From positions 186,001 to 250,000 of the forward strand of contig NZ_MTQO01000044.1 in assembly GCF_001984155.1 (NCBI RefSeq): a stretch of 64,000 nt of DNA. The letters run 5' to 3'. The stretch is from Actinosynnema sp. ALI-1.44 (GTDB taxonomy: Bacteria > Actinomycetota > Actinomycetes > Mycobacteriales > Pseudonocardiaceae). Shown in pieces: positions 40,868 through 51,235 of this stretch (within the stretch, counting starts at the first letter, position 1; every line of letters starts with the position of its first letter). The notes under the pieces are model-generated. The model saw only the letters and a list, made by a program, of their open reading frames with translations, was not told the origin of the DNA and made no database searches. The position numbers and the translations under genes were made by a program.

Positions 40868-43654
40868 GTGCCTGACAGCGGGGGCGGACAGGTCGGTTGT
40901 GGACAGGTCGGTTGTGGACGGCAGGACGGGCAGTTCGTCGGCAGGGACGCCGAGCTCGCGCGGATGTCCGAGGTCTGCGCGGCGGTCGTCCGCGGTGTCC
41001 CGCAGACGGTGTGGGTGCGTGGGGAGGCGGGGATCGGGAAGACCCGGTTCGCCCGGCAGGCCGTGCTCGGGCCGGGCACGCCGCCGTTCACCGTGCTCGA
41101 CGCGACGGCGGACGTGGCCGAGTCGGTGCTCGAGTTCGGGGTGGTCGAACAGATCGTGCGCCGGGCCGACCCGGCGTCCCTGCGATCGGCGCCGCTGCTG
41201 TCCGACCGGATCCCGTCGGACGCGAGCCCGTTCGCGGTCGGCGCGCAGCTGCTGCAAGTGCTCGGTGCGATGCAGTCGTCGGGTCCGGTCGCGGTGCTCG
41301 TCGACGACGTGCACTGGACCGACACGAGTTCCGCGCAAGCGCTCGGTTTCGTGCTGCGCCGCACCAGGGCCGACCACGTCCTCACGGTCCTGCTCAGCCG
41401 CCACTCCGCCGAGCACGACCCGAAAAGCCCGCTGCACCAGCTCGAACGATGCTGTCCTGACGCCGTCACCATCGAGCTCGACGGGCTGACCAGTCCGGAC
41501 GTGCGCGCGATGGCGGTGGCGGCGCGCGGGTACGACCTGCCCGACCGGTCGGCGGAACGGCTCCGCGCGCACACAGGTGGCAACCCGCTGCACGTCAGAA
41601 CCTTGTTGCACGAGCTGCCCGAGGACGTCCTGGGCGGCGAGCACCTGGCGCTGCCGGCGCCGCGGTCGCTCGTCACGGCTGTGCGGTCCACACTGGAACG
41701 GCTGCCCGATCAGACCCGTGCGCTGGTGGAGGCGCTCGCGGTGCTGGCCGAGGTCACCCCGCTGGCCCGGGCGGCCTACGTGGCCGGGATCGACGACGCC
41801 GCCCGCGCGGTCGGCCCCGGCCTGGACGCCGGGCTGCTCGGCTGGACGTCCCGGGAGCCGTCGAGCCCGCTGTGCATCGACCACGGATTGCACCGCGAGG
41901 CCATCTACGACGTCATCCCGCCCGAACGGCGGCAGGTGCTGCACCGGCGCGCGGCCGAGATCGCCGACCCGGTGAGCCGGTGGGGGCACCTGGTCGCCGC
42001 GGCGACCACGGCCGACCCGGATCTGGCCGCCGGGCTCGACGAGGCGGCCAGAGAGGCTGGAGAGTGCGGTCAGCACATGCTGGCCGCGCGGTATCTGCGG
42101 TGGGCGGCCGACCTGTCGGTCAGCCGCGCGGACCACGAACGACGGATGCTGACCTCGTGCGTGCAGACCCTGCTGGGCCCGAACCGAAGTTCCGTGCTCG
42201 CCCGGCGGGCGGACATCGAACGGTGTGCGCCGACGGCGTTGCGGTCGCTGACGTCGGGCCTGGTCGCGTTGTTCGCCGACGGGGACCGGGCGACGGCCAC
42301 CAGGCACCTGTCCAGTGTCCTCGATCATTCCGACGACGCCGAAACGTGGATCACGGCGGTGGCCGCGGCCGGGCTGGCCGGAGCGGCCGTGTGGGCGGGT
42401 TCGGCGGACGAGACCATCCGCGCCGCACGGCTCGCGCTGAGCCTCGGTGGTCTGCCGGTCCGGCTGGCTGATTTCGTCCGGGTGTTCCTCGCGGTGGCCA
42501 GGTGCCGGGCGGACGGCATGGCGGCTGGTCTGGCGGAACTGGCCCATCTGCCGTTGAACGCCATCGACGTGCCGCCCGAGCACCTGGACTCGCTGACCTG
42601 CCGGGGTGCGATCCGCGCGATGCTGGGACACTTCCCGGCGGCGGAGCTCGACCTGCGAACGGCGGTGCGCAGGCACCGGGCGGGCATGCACACCATGGGC
42701 GGCACCACGTCGCACTCGTACCTGGCGGCGATCCACTACGCGCGGGGCGAATGGGAGGACGCGTCGATCCTGGTCCACCAGGCCCTGTCGCTGGCCGACC
42801 CCGACGAACAGCCCCACCACCGGGTGCTGCGGCACATGGTGGCCTGTCTCGTGCCCGCCGGCCGTGGCGAATGGGCGGCCGCGAACGCTCACGTGAGCAC
42901 GGCGTGGGCGACCGCACACCGGTTCGCGAGCCCCCAGGACAACCGTTACGCGGCGATCGCCGAGGCAACACTGCACCAGGCCCGGGGCAGGCCGGCGGCC
43001 ATGCTCGCGGCGCTGCGCAAGATGACCCACACCGACCCTGGCTCACGAAACGACACGCACGCGTGGTGGGGACTGTGGTGGCGGCCGCTGCTGATCGAGG
43101 CGCTCGTGGGCACCGGCCACCGATGTGAGGCGGCCGAGCACCTGACCGAGTTGCGGGGTCTGGCCGCCGACGCCGAATACATGGCGCCCACCATCCTGCG
43201 CTTCGACATCGCACTGTCCGACGGCGCCGGGCCGCGCCAGGCACAGGACCGGGTGGCCGAACTGGCCGAACACGCGCCTCGGCATTCGTTCCTGCAGGCG
43301 TTGCTGGAGGCGTGTTTCGGCAACCGGCTCGCCGCGACAGGCCACCCCGCGGAGGCGACGCGGTACCTCACCGCCGCCCAGCACCGGTTCGCCAGCCTGC
43401 GCGCCACCCCGTTCGAGCAACGAACCCGCATGGAGATCGACCGGCACACACCAGCGGCACCGCCCAGCGGGCCGCAGCTGCCGGGGTTATCCCGGCGGGA
43501 GAGCCAGATCGCCCACCTCGTGCGGCTCAACCACACGAACAGGGAGATCGCCGCCCAGCTGTACGTCACGACCAAGACCGTGGAGTACCACCTGGCCAAC
43601 ATCTTCCTCAAACTGGGCATCACCAGCCGCCGTCAACTGCGTGACCAGTCGTGA
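40868..43654 (+). CDS. LAL-type LuxR regulator with N-terminal AAA ATPase
   Basis: This 928-aa regulator of the MalT/LAL class has a Walker A GEAGIGKT at residues 52-59, a Walker B-like VAVLVDDVHW near 141-150 and a long helical-repeat sensor region (about 350-850). The C-terminal LuxR HTH reads LSRRESQIAHLVRLNHTNREIAAQLYVTTKTVEYHLANIFLKLGI. Codons 8-17 are a tandem duplication of a 15-nt unit (GQVGC twice), just after GTG 40868. It may share control of the CIS locus with the smaller LuxR protein, but it is followed by an ABC importer on the opposite strand, so its target is not certain. Confidence 0.93.
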   Translation: MPDSGGGQVGCGQVGCGRQDGQFVGRDAELARMSEVCAAVVRGVPQTVWVRGEAGIGKTRFARQAVLGPGTPPFTVLDATADVAESVLEFGVVEQIVRRADPASLRSAPLLSDRIPSDASPFAVGAQLLQVLGAMQSSGPVAVLVDDVHWTDTSSAQALGFVLRRTRADHVLTVLLSRHSAEHDPKSPLHQLERCCPDAVTIELDGLTSPDVRAMAVAARGYDLPDRSAERLRAHTGGNPLHVRTLLHELPEDVLGGEHLALPAPRSLVTAVRSTLERLPDQTRALVEALAVLAEVTPLARAAYVAGIDDAARAVGPGLDAGLLGWTSREPSSPLCIDHGLHREAIYDVIPPERRQVLHRRAAEIADPVSRWGHLVAAATTADPDLAAGLDEAAREAGECGQHMLAARYLRWAADLSVSRADHERRMLTSCVQTLLGPNRSSVLARRADIERCAPTALRSLTSGLVALFADGDRATATRHLSSVLDHSDDAETWITAVAAAGLAGAAVWAGSADETIRAARLALSLGGLPVRLADFVRVFLAVARCRADGMAAGLAELAHLPLNAIDVPPEHLDSLTCRGAIRAMLGHFPAAELDLRTAVRRHRAGMHTMGGTTSHSYLAAIHYARGEWEDASILVHQALSLADPDEQPHHRVLRHMVACLVPAGRGEWAAANAHVSTAWATAHRFASPQDNRYAAIAEATLHQARGRPAAMLAALRKMTHTDPGSRNDTHAWWGLWWRPLLIEALVGTGHRCEAAEHLTELRGLAADAEYMAPTILRFDIALSDGAGPRQAQDRVAELAEHAPRHSFLQALLEACFGNRLAATGHPAEATRYLTAAQHRFASLRATPFEQRTRMEIDRHTPAAPPSGPQLPGLSRRESQIAHLVRLNHTNREIAAQLYVTTKTVEYHLANIFLKLGITSRRQLRDQS

Positions 43655-43706
43655 GGCATCGGGGAACTTCCCGGGCGTCCCATGCTGGTGGTGCCTTCCC
43701 GGCACG

Positions 43707-44816
43707 TCACGGGCCGAGCGCCTCGGTGATGGAAGCCGGGCCTGCCAACGGGTCGTCGACCCGCATGCCTTCGCCGCCCTGTTCGACCAGTTCCGCACGG
43801 ACCTCGTGCGGGTGGATCCGCCCGGCCCTGATGTCCTCGGCGAAGTGGCAGGCCGCCCGATGGCCCGGCGCGATCTCCCGCAGCACCGGTCGTTCGGTGT
43901 CGCATCGCTGCTGCTGCCGCCACGGGCACCTGGTGTGGAAACGGCAGCCGCTCGGTGGGTTCGCCGGTGACGGGAGGTCTCCGGTGAGCAGGACGCGTTC
44001 GCGTCGGTCCTCGAGGACCGGATCGGGCACCGGCACCGCCGACAGCAGCGCCCGGGTGTACGGGTGCAGCGGCTCGGCGTACAGCTGGTCCGATGTCGTC
44101 TCCTCGACCAGTCCACCGAGGTACATCACGCCGACCCGGTCGCAGATGTGCCGGACCACGGCCAGGTCGTGCGCGATCACCAGGTAGGTCAGGCCGAACT
44201 CCCGCTGCAGGTCCTCCAGCAGGTTGATCACCTGGGCCTGCACGGAAACGTCCAATGCGGACACCGGCTCGTCCGCGACGATCAGCTCCGGCTCGACCGT
44301 GAGCGCACGCGCGATCCCGATCCGCTGCCGCTGGCCGCCGGAGAACTCGTGGGGATACCGGCGCAGCGACGTGCTCGGCAGGCCGACCGAGGACAGCAGC
44401 GAACGCAGGCGTTTCGTCGTCGCCTCGCGGCCGGTGTCCAGCCCATGCGCCCGCATTCCCTCCACCAGGAGGGATTCGACCGACTGCCGGGGGTCCAGCG
44501 ACGACATCGGGTCCTGGAACACCATCTGCATGCGGCGGCGCATGGTGCGCAGCCGTTCGCCGCGCATCGTCGACAGGTCGATGCCATCGAAGACCACGCG
44601 GCCCGCGGTCGGCGGGGTCAGCTTGAGCATGGCGCGCCCGAGCGTCGACTTGCCGCAGCCGGATTCGCCGACCAGCCCGTAGGTCTCGCCCCGGCGGATG
44701 GCCAGGTCCACCCCGTCGACGGCGTACACGTAGCCGATGGTCCGGTCCAGCACCACCCCGCGCCTGATCGGGAAGTGCACCTTGAGGTCGTCGACCTCGA
44801 CCAGAGTGCCGGTCAT
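43707..44816 (-). CDS. oligopeptide ABC transporter ATP-binding protein (DppF/OppF type)
   Basis: This 369-aa ATPase has Walker [11 protein letters not shown]-loop [12 protein letters not shown], signature [15 protein letters not shown] and Walker [13 protein letters not shown]. The C-terminal oligopeptide-transporter domain holds Cys residues ([15 protein letters not shown]) that can carry an iron-sulfur cluster in this class. ATG 44816 overlaps the previous gene's stop. It powers uptake together with the partner ATPase at 44813. Last gene of the importer operon. Confidence 0.94.
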   Translation of the reverse strand: MTGTLVEVDDLKVHFPIRRGVVLDRTIGYVYAVDGVDLAIRRGETYGLVGESGCGKSTLGRAMLKLTPPTAGRVVFDGIDLSTMRGERLRTMRRRMQMVFQDPMSSLDPRQSVESLLVEGMRAHGLDTGREATTKRLRSLLSSVGLPSTSLRRYPHEFSGGQRQRIGIARALTVEPELIVADEPVSALDVSVQAQVINLLEDLQREFGLTYLVIAHDLAVVRHICDRVGVMYLGGLVEETTSDQLYAEPLHPYTRALLSAVPVPDPVLEDRRERVLLTGDLPSPANPPSGCRFHTRCPWRQQQRCDTERPVLREIAPGHRAACHFAEDIRAGRIHPHEVRAELVEQGGEGMRVDDPLAGPASITEALGP

Positions 44817-45826
44817 GTGAGTGCCTCCCGCTGGGTCGCGGTGACCGGGTTGTGGCAGCGCAGCAACCGCCGGGACACCAACGGGTCCACCGCCATCTCC
44901 GGGGTCACCTCGACACAGGTGTCGATGGCGTTGGGGCAGCGGGGCGCGAACGCACAGCCGTTCTGCCATGGGATGTTGTCGGCCACCGAGCCCTTGATCG
45001 GCACCAGCCGTTCGCCCCTGGGTGAGTCCAGTCGCGGGATCGACGACAGCAGGCCGTGCGTGTAGGGATGTCGTGGCGCCGCGAACAGGTCGTGGCGCTT
45101 GGCCCGTTCGACCACCCGGCCCGCGTAGAGCACGTTCACCTCGTCGCACAGACCCGCGACCACACCGAGGTCGTGGGTGATCATGATCAGTGCCGTCCCG
45201 GTGTCCCGGACCAGTTCCGCGAGCAGCGCGAGGATCTGCGCCTGGATGGTCACGTCCAACGCCGTGGTCGGCTCGTCGGCGATCAGCAGCCGTGGCCGGC
45301 AGGCCAGCGCGATGGCGATCAAGGCGCGCTGCCGCATGCCACCGGACAGCTGGTGCGGGTACTCGCTGAGCCTGCGCCGCGGATCGGGGATGCCGACCTT
45401 GTCCAGCAACTCGGCCGCCTCCATCGCGGCCTGCTTGCGGGGCGTGCCCTGGTGGCGTTCGAGCACCTCGGTGACCTGCAACCCGATCGGCACGACCGGG
45501 TTGAGCGAGGACAGCGGATCCTGGAACACCATGCCGAGGTCGCGGCCGCGGCGGTCACGCATCTGCCGGTCGGACAACGACAACAGCTCGGTGCCGTCGA
45601 ACCGCGCCGAACCGGTGACCTGGTTGCCCCGCTTCGGCAACAGTCCCATGATCGACATCGCGGTGACCGACTTGCCGCAGCCGGACTCGCCGACCAGCCC
45701 GACCGTCTGGCCGGGTGCCACGTCGAAACTGACGCCGTCGACCGCGGCGACCGGTTGCTCTCCCGTGCGCTGATGCCCCCTTGACCGGAACACCACCGAG
45801 AGGTCACGGACTTCGAGCAGTGCCAT
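44813..45826 (-). CDS. oligopeptide ABC transporter ATP-binding protein (DppD/OppD type)
   Basis: This 337-aa ATPase has [46 protein letters not shown] and [12 protein letters not shown]. The C-terminal [14 protein letters not shown] Cys cluster follows. Starts at ATG 45826, 7 nt after the permease stop; overlaps the next ATPase by ATGA. Works as a heterodimer with it on the two permeases. Confidence 0.94.
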   Translation of the reverse strand: MALLEVRDLSVVFRSRGHQRTGEQPVAAVDGVSFDVAPGQTVGLVGESGCGKSVTAMSIMGLLPKRGNQVTGSARFDGTELLSLSDRQMRDRRGRDLGMVFQDPLSSLNPVVPIGLQVTEVLERHQGTPRKQAAMEAAELLDKVGIPDPRRRLSEYPHQLSGGMRQRALIAIALACRPRLLIADEPTTALDVTIQAQILALLAELVRDTGTALIMITHDLGVVAGLCDEVNVLYAGRVVERAKRHDLFAAPRHPYTHGLLSSIPRLDSPRGERLVPIKGSVADNIPWQNGCAFAPRCPNAIDTCVEVTPEMAVDPLVSRRLLRCHNPVTATQREALT

Positions 45827-45833
45827 CAGCCGA

Positions 45834-46763
45834 TCACCGCCTGCTCTTCGGGTCGAGCGCCTCGCGCAGGGATTCGCCCACCAGCGTGAACCCGAGCGCG
45901 ACGACGATGATGCAGCCCGCGGGCCAGAACGCCAGCTGCGGGTGGCTGTCGATGACGTTCTGCGCCTGGCCGAGCATCTGGCCCCACTCCGGTAGCCGGT
46001 CGTCGGGGTTGCCCAGGCCGAGGAACGACAGCCCGGCCGCCTCGATGATCGCGATCGCGAGGACGAGGGTGGCCTGCACGATCACCGGTCCCAACGAGTT
46101 CGGCAGCATGTGCCGGAACACGATCGCCCTCTGCCGCACGCCCAGCGCACGCGCGGCGAGCACGTGGTCGCTGTGCCGTTGCGCCAGCATCGAACCGCGC
46201 AGCAGCCGGGCGAACACCGGGATCTGCACGATCGCCACGGCCAGGATCACGGTGTACTGGTTGGGCTGGGCGAACAGCGCACCGATGGAGACCGCGAGCA
46301 GCAGGCCCGGGATCGACAGCATCACGTCGACCGCGCGCATGACCACGGTGTCCACCCAGCCGCTCAGCGCGCCCGCGAGCGTGCCCAGCACCAGCCCGCC
46401 GGCCAGGCCGATCAGCGTGGCCAGCACACCGACGAGCAGCGTCTGCTGCGCCCCGACCAGCAGGCGGGACAACAGGTCCCGGCCGACCTGGTCACCGCCG
46501 AGCGGGTGCCCCGGCTGGGGGGGTGGGATCTCGTTGCGGGCGCGGACGACCTGGTCGCCCAGCATCGGATCGGCCGGGTCGTGCGCGGCCAGCAGCGGCG
46601 ACAGGATCGCCAGCACCACGAACAACACCACGATCCCCGCACCGACCAGGAACACCGGGTTGCGGCGCAGTCTGCGCCACGCCGCGGCGGCCAGGCTCAC
46701 CCCGGCGTCCGATTCGGCGGCCCGCTGAGCCAGTTCGTCGATCTTGTCCGTGCGAGCCGTCAT
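45834..46763 (-). CDS. oligopeptide ABC transporter permease (DppC type)
   Basis: This inner-membrane permease of 309 aa has an N-terminal OppC-type segment (AAWRRLRRNPVFLVGAGIVVLFVVLAILSPLLA), the HPLGGDQVGRDLLSRLLVGAQ motif, and six membrane spans. The EAA coupling loop is ARALGVRQRAIVFRHMLPN. ATG 46763 overlaps the DppB-type stop by ATGA. Confidence 0.93.
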   Translation of the reverse strand: MTARTDKIDELAQRAAESDAGVSLAAAAWRRLRRNPVFLVGAGIVVLFVVLAILSPLLAAHDPADPMLGDQVVRARNEIPPPQPGHPLGGDQVGRDLLSRLLVGAQQTLLVGVLATLIGLAGGLVLGTLAGALSGWVDTVVMRAVDVMLSIPGLLLAVSIGALFAQPNQYTVILAVAIVQIPVFARLLRGSMLAQRHSDHVLAARALGVRQRAIVFRHMLPNSLGPVIVQATLVLAIAIIEAAGLSFLGLGNPDDRLPEWGQMLGQAQNVIDSHPQLAFWPAGCIIVVALGFTLVGESLREALDPKSRR

Positions 46764-47785
46764 CGCCCACCGCCCGATCCGGTCCGGATCCGTGGGTCGA
46801 TCACCGCGTACGACAGGTCGACCGCCAGATTGACGAGTACGAAAACCCCTGCCGCGCTGAGGATCAGCAACAGCAGGACCGGGTAGTCGCGGCGTTCGAA
46901 GCCGATCGCGAGCGCCTGCCCGATGCCGGGGAAGGCGAACACCTTCTCGGTCAGCACGGCACCGGCGAGCAGTGCCCCGGTTTGCAGCCCGATCGTGGTC
47001 ACCACAGGCAACATCGAGTTGCGCAGCACGTGCCGGCGCGTGATCACCTGGGTGGTCAGGCCCTTCGACTCCGCGGTGCGCACGAAGTCCTCGTCGAGCA
47101 CGTCGAGCACCGAGGCGCGCGTGATCCGCACGATCACCGAGAACGGGATGCTGGACAACGCGATCGCGGGCAGGATCAGGTGTTTGACCGCGTCCCACGC
47201 CGCGTCGAACTCGCGCGTGATCAGGCCGTCGAGGACGAAGAACCCGGTGACCCGCGTCGCGTCGAGCCCGCCCTCCTGCCGTCCGGTGGTGGGAAACCAG
47301 CCCAGTTCCACCGCGAAGACCTGCTTGAGCACGAACGCGAGGAAGAACACCGGCACGGCGACCCCGATGAGCGAGCCCACCACGCTGAGGTTGTCCAGCA
47401 GCCCGCCGCGACGGCGAGCGGCCAGGTACCCCAACGGGATCCCGACCGCGATGGCGATCACGATGGCCAGCACCGACAGCTCGAGGGTCGCAGGGAACCG
47501 CTGCACGAAGATCGCCGCGGCCGAGTCGCCCGGCTGGACACCCGTGGACACACCGAAGTCCCCGGACGCGGCGCGCCCGAGAAACTTGAAGTACTGCACG
47601 AAGATGGGCTGGTCGAGTCCCAGCTCCGCGGTCAGCCGGGCCCGGGACTCGGGGGTGATCCGCTCGCCGAGGAGGGCCGAGACCGGCCCTCCCGGCAGCG
47701 AACGCAACCACGCGAACAGCAGCAGCGACAGCGCCAGGACGACGAACACGAGCTGCAGCAGCCGCCGAACGGTGTAACGGAGCAC
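46760..47785 (-). CDS. oligopeptide ABC transporter permease (DppB type)
   Basis: This 341-aa permease starts at ATG 47785 with MLRYTVRRLLQLVFVVLALSLLLF. The periplasmic-type loop LGLDQPIFVQYFKFLGRAASGDFG, six spans and the coupling loop RTAESKGLTTQVITRRHVLRNSMLP follow. It pairs with the permease at 45834. The longer open frame on the other ORF side is only a shadow. Confidence 0.93.
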   Translation of the reverse strand: MLRYTVRRLLQLVFVVLALSLLLFAWLRSLPGGPVSALLGERITPESRARLTAELGLDQPIFVQYFKFLGRAASGDFGVSTGVQPGDSAAAIFVQRFPATLELSVLAIVIAIAVGIPLGYLAARRRGGLLDNLSVVGSLIGVAVPVFFLAFVLKQVFAVELGWFPTTGRQEGGLDATRVTGFFVLDGLITREFDAAWDAVKHLILPAIALSSIPFSVIVRITRASVLDVLDEDFVRTAESKGLTTQVITRRHVLRNSMLPVVTTIGLQTGALLAGAVLTEKVFAFPGIGQALAIGFERRDYPVLLLLILSAAGVFVLVNLAVDLSYAVIDPRIRTGSGGGR

Positions 47786-47801
47786 TGTTTCGTTCCGCCC
47801 G

Positions 47802-49490
47802 TCAGCCGAGGCTGACCGCGTTGAACCGCTCGTCGGTCAACGGGCTGGGCACCAGGCCACTGACCTTGGCGGACGTGACCAGCGCGGGCGGCGAATGGGC
47901 AACCGGGACCGCGGGGAGGTACTCCGCCTTCAGTTTCTTGTTCAGCGCCTCGTACATCGCCTTGCGCTTGGCCGTGTCCGGCTCCGCGTCGGCCGCCTTG
48001 ACCTCGGCGGACAGCTGGTTGCCCCAGGTCGCCGAGCCGGTGGCGAACCGGTTGTCCGGGTCGGCGAAGAAGTTGCCGATGAAGTTGTCCGGCGTGTTGT
48101 AGTCGCCGTTCCAGCCCAGCAGGAACACGTCGGCCTTGGCCTGGTCGACGTCTTCGAGGTAGCCGCCGTTCCACGGCTTGCTGACCACGTTGAGCTTCAG
48201 GCCGACCGCCTCGAGGTTGCCCCGGACGAATCCGAAGATGTCCCGTGGGCTGGGCATGTAGGGCCTGCTGACCTCGGTGGGCCAGTAGATCGTGACCGCG
48301 AGTCCGCTCGCGCCCGCCTCGGCGAGCAGGGACTTCGCCTTGTCCGGGTTGTAGTCGTACTTCCGCACATCACCGGTCCAGCCGAATATGGTGTCCGGGT
48401 ACAGGTTCTCGGCGACCTTGGCGCCCTCCGGGTACTGCTGCTTGACCAGTCCCTCGCGGTCGATGGCGTGGGCGATCGCCTGGCGCACCCGCAGATCGCG
48501 CAACTTCTCGTTGGACTTCTGGCCGATGCCGATGTACATGACGTTGAACGCGGGCCGGATGAGCAGCTTATGGCCGTCCTTCTTCAACTGCTCCCAGTCC
48601 GCGGGCGACGGCAGGTCGTAGCCCTGGACGTCGCCGGACTGCAGCGCCTGCTTGCGTGCCGTCTCGTCCGGGATCGCGCGCAGGATCAGCTTGTCGAGAA
48701 ACGTCTTCGGACCCCAGTAGTCGTCGTTGCGGACCAGTTCGACGGTGCCGTTGGCCTTGTCGTACTTGCTGAACTTGAACGGGCCGGTGCCGCTGGGGTG
48801 CTGCTGGCCGTACGCCGGGTAGACGAAGCTGTCGCCCTGCTTGACGACGTTGTCCGCGTCGTGTTGCTTCATGGCGGCCGGGCTCTGCATGGCGAACGAC
48901 GGCAGGCCGAGGATGTCGGGGAACTTGCTGGTGTAGCTGGTGAGCTCGACCACGACGGTCTGCGGGTCCTTCACCGCGCAGGACTTGTAGAGCGACGGCT
49001 TGGCACCGTCGGAGAACCCGCCGAAGTTGTCCTGCCAGTAGCCCGTGACCGCGGTGCTCTGGCCCGCGCCCTTCTGGTTGTACCAGCGGTTGAAGTTCTG
49101 GCAGGCCGCCTCGGCGTCGAACTCGGTGCCGTCGTGGAACTTGGCGCCCTTGCGCAGGGTGAACGTCCACTGCTTGCCGTCGGGGGTCGACGTCCACTTC
49201 TCGGCAAGGCCGGGGCCCGCCTCCGCGGTGCCCGGCTTGAACTCGACGAGCCCTTCGAAGATCTGCTGGGAAGTGCGGAAGGTCGCGCCGTCGGTGGCGA
49301 AGAACGGGTCGAACAGTTTCGGTGCGCCCTCGGTCGCGAACGTCATGGTGCCACCGGTTTTCGCGGCGCCGCCGGAGGCGTTCGGGTCGTTCTGGCTTCG
49401 CTGGGACTCCGCACAGCCGGATAACACGAGCAGCGCGGCGAGACCGACTGCTGCCAGGTGGCCGGTTCGGACCTTGCGGGTATGCACCAT
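47802..49490 (-). CDS. extracellular oligopeptide-binding lipoprotein (SBP family 5)
   Basis: This 562-aa substrate-binding lipoprotein has a lipobox LVLSGC (lipidated Cys26). A family-5 solute-binding fold follows: TMTFATEGAPKLFDPFFATDGATFRTSQQIFEGLVEFK, then AEKWTSTPDGKQWTFTLRKGAKFHDGTEFDAEA, and RDLRVRQAIAHAIDREGLV. It delivers peptides or a related ligand to the permeases. ATG 49490 gives the lipoprotein signal; a longer frame upstream has no such feature. First gene of the five-gene importer operon. Confidence 0.94.
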   Translation of the reverse strand: MVHTRKVRTGHLAAVGLAALLVLSGCAESQRSQNDPNASGGAAKTGGTMTFATEGAPKLFDPFFATDGATFRTSQQIFEGLVEFKPGTAEAGPGLAEKWTSTPDGKQWTFTLRKGAKFHDGTEFDAEAACQNFNRWYNQKGAGQSTAVTGYWQDNFGGFSDGAKPSLYKSCAVKDPQTVVVELTSYTSKFPDILGLPSFAMQSPAAMKQHDADNVVKQGDSFVYPAYGQQHPSGTGPFKFSKYDKANGTVELVRNDDYWGPKTFLDKLILRAIPDETARKQALQSGDVQGYDLPSPADWEQLKKDGHKLLIRPAFNVMYIGIGQKSNEKLRDLRVRQAIAHAIDREGLVKQQYPEGAKVAENLYPDTIFGWTGDVRKYDYNPDKAKSLLAEAGASGLAVTIYWPTEVSRPYMPSPRDIFGFVRGNLEAVGLKLNVVSKPWNGGYLEDVDQAKADVFLLGWNGDYNTPDNFIGNFFADPDNRFATGSATWGNQLSAEVKAADAEPDTAKRKAMYEALNKKLKAEYLPAVPVAHSPPALVTSAKVSGLVPSPLTDERFNAVSLG

Positions 49491-49686
49491 CGAACACCCC
49501 AAACAGTGAGAACGGCACGTTCTGGTCGCCGACCATATCCCGATCCGGGGCTTTCTCAGGTTACGAATCGGCCAAACCATGCCGTGGACCAGCGATTGCC
49601 CAACGGTGTCACGAACACGTGTCCGTCCTGTCACCATGGACCCCGTTCGATCCGCAAGGGCCATCAGTCGGGTGAGGGGCGATGGG

Positions 49687-50397
49687 ATGGACAGGACATC
49701 GGCGGTGTCGGCGTTGTCGGCTGTTGTCGCGTTGACCAGTGCGCTGGTGACCGTCACGCTTGGCGCCTTCTTCGAGTACCGGCGCCAGCGGGCGACAAGG
49801 CGGCACGAGCGCCGCGCCCTGCTGGCGCGATACCGAGATCCGTTGCTGGAAACGACTTCCGCGTTGCAGGTGCGGCTCACGGAGCTGATGAACCACGGGC
49901 AGCGGACGATCGACAAGGACACACACGCCTACCGATACCTGCGGTACAACACCATATACCGCTTGGCGGAATACCTCGGCTGCGTGGAGATCATCCGACG
50001 GGAAGTCGTCTACCTCGACACCGGGTCACGGCGCCGCGACAAACGACTGCTCGACCACCTCGCGTCCATCCACGAGGCGTTGAACGAGAACCACGCCGAA
50101 GATTCGCTGTTTCGGCTGTACGGCGGCGAACAGCGAGCGATCGGCGAGCTCATGATCGAACCCGAGCCTGACCCCCACGGCAGGCACAGGTGCATCGGTT
50201 ACGCGGCCTTCCACCGGAAGATCGCCGAAGACCCCGAATTCACCGGGTGGTTCCAGCCGCTCCTCGACGACTTCGACCGGGCGGCCGACGACGCCACCGC
50301 CGGACGCGCCCGCATGTCGCGATTGCGGCTGGCACTGGTCGACCTGCTGCGGTTCCTCGATCCCCGGCACCGACGCCTCCTCTTCGAACGGAGATAG
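49687..50397 (+). CDS. membrane-anchored protein of unknown family, tandem paralogue A
   Basis: This 236-aa protein starts at ATG 49687 with one N-terminal membrane helix (VSALSAVVALTSALVTVTLGAFF) followed by a basic stop (EYRRQRATRRHERR). A mainly helical cytoplasmic domain comes next, with RYRDPLLETTSALQVRL, RYNTIYRLAEYLGCVEIIRREVVYLDTGSRRRDKRL, YGGEQRAIGELM, and FLDPRHRRLLF. I do not recognise the family. The downstream gene encodes the same plan, so this is a tandem duplication. The conserved block GGEQRAIGEL suggests a functional core. Confidence 0.8.
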   Translation: MDRTSAVSALSAVVALTSALVTVTLGAFFEYRRQRATRRHERRALLARYRDPLLETTSALQVRLTELMNHGQRTIDKDTHAYRYLRYNTIYRLAEYLGCVEIIRREVVYLDTGSRRRDKRLLDHLASIHEALNENHAEDSLFRLYGGEQRAIGELMIEPEPDPHGRHRCIGYAAFHRKIAEDPEFTGWFQPLLDDFDRAADDATAGRARMSRLRLALVDLLRFLDPRHRRLLFERR

Positions 50398-50404
50398 CCC
50401 GCCG

Positions 50405-51145
50405 ATGAACAACTCGCTACCGCTGATCTCGGCCGCGGTGTCCGTGGCGGGTGCGCTGGTCACAGCGGTTCTGGGTGCGGTGTTCGAGCACCGCCGTCAA
50501 CGGGGTCAGCGCGTGCAGGAACGAAACCACCTGGCGAGCAGGTACAGCCATCCCCTGCTGCGCGCGGCCTCGGCGCTGCACAACAGGGTCGGCTGGTTCC
50601 TCCGGCAGATCCAGGACGAGAGAACACCCGTCATCCGCCATGCCGACCAGCGGGACACCGACTACGCCAGGTACGACACGCTCTTCCGATTCGCGTGCTA
50701 CCTCGGCTGGGTCGAGGTCATGCTGCAGGAGGTCCACTTCCTCGACCTGGGCAGCCGCAGGCGCAACCACAAACTGGCCGTCCTGTTGGTCGGGGTCCAG
50801 GACGCGCTGTCCCGCGACGACCCGGATCTCGGGCCGGTTTTCCGCACGCGCGGCGGCGAACAACGCGCTATCGGCGAGCTCATGGTGGTCCGGGACGAGC
50901 GGGAGGACACTCGGACGCGCTGCCTCGGCTACGTCACGTTCAGGTCCAAATTGGACGATGAGCCCACCTTCGCGTGCTGGTTCGCCCCGGTGCTCGCCGA
51001 CATCGACAAGGCACTCGCCCAGCCGCTCGAAGCCAAGGCGCGGATGCACAAGGTGCACGCGGCGCTGTCCGCGCTGATCGACTTCCTCGATCCGCACCAC
51101 GTCCTGCTGCCGTTCTCCCACAACCCGCTCACCCCTGACCGGTGA
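50405..51145 (+). CDS. membrane-anchored protein of unknown family, tandem paralogue B
   Basis: This 246-aa paralogue of the preceding gene starts 7 nt after its stop. It shares the N-terminal membrane helix (LISAAVSVAGALVTAVLGAVFEHRRQR), SRYSHPLLRAASALHNRV, RYDTLFRFACYLGWVEVMLQEVHFLDLGSRRR, GGEQRAIGELMVV and FLDPHHVLLPF. The two genes differ most in the linker between the blocks. Cotranscribed pairs of this kind may form hetero-oligomers at the membrane. No known domain. Confidence 0.8.
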   Translation: MNNSLPLISAAVSVAGALVTAVLGAVFEHRRQRGQRVQERNHLASRYSHPLLRAASALHNRVGWFLRQIQDERTPVIRHADQRDTDYARYDTLFRFACYLGWVEVMLQEVHFLDLGSRRRNHKLAVLLVGVQDALSRDDPDLGPVFRTRGGEQRAIGELMVVRDEREDTRTRCLGYVTFRSKLDDEPTFACWFAPVLADIDKALAQPLEAKARMHKVHAALSALIDFLDPHHVLLPFSHNPLTPDR

Positions 51146-51235
51146 CAATCGGGTCGCTCAGCGCGTTTAGCCATGGCTGACCTTGGGAAACCCGGGTGGC
51201 CACAGCTGTTGTTCTGCCCCACGAAACGAGGACCC

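Noticed and set aside
40886-40915. Tandem 15-bp repeat at the start of the LAL gene considered as an operator pair
   Set aside because: It is in frame (GQVGC twice) and lies inside the coding region, so a simple duplication explains it.
47802-49922. A 706-codon version of the peptide-binding lipoprotein
   Set aside because: The lipoprotein signal with LSGC starts at ATG 49490; the upstream part runs antisense through the next gene.
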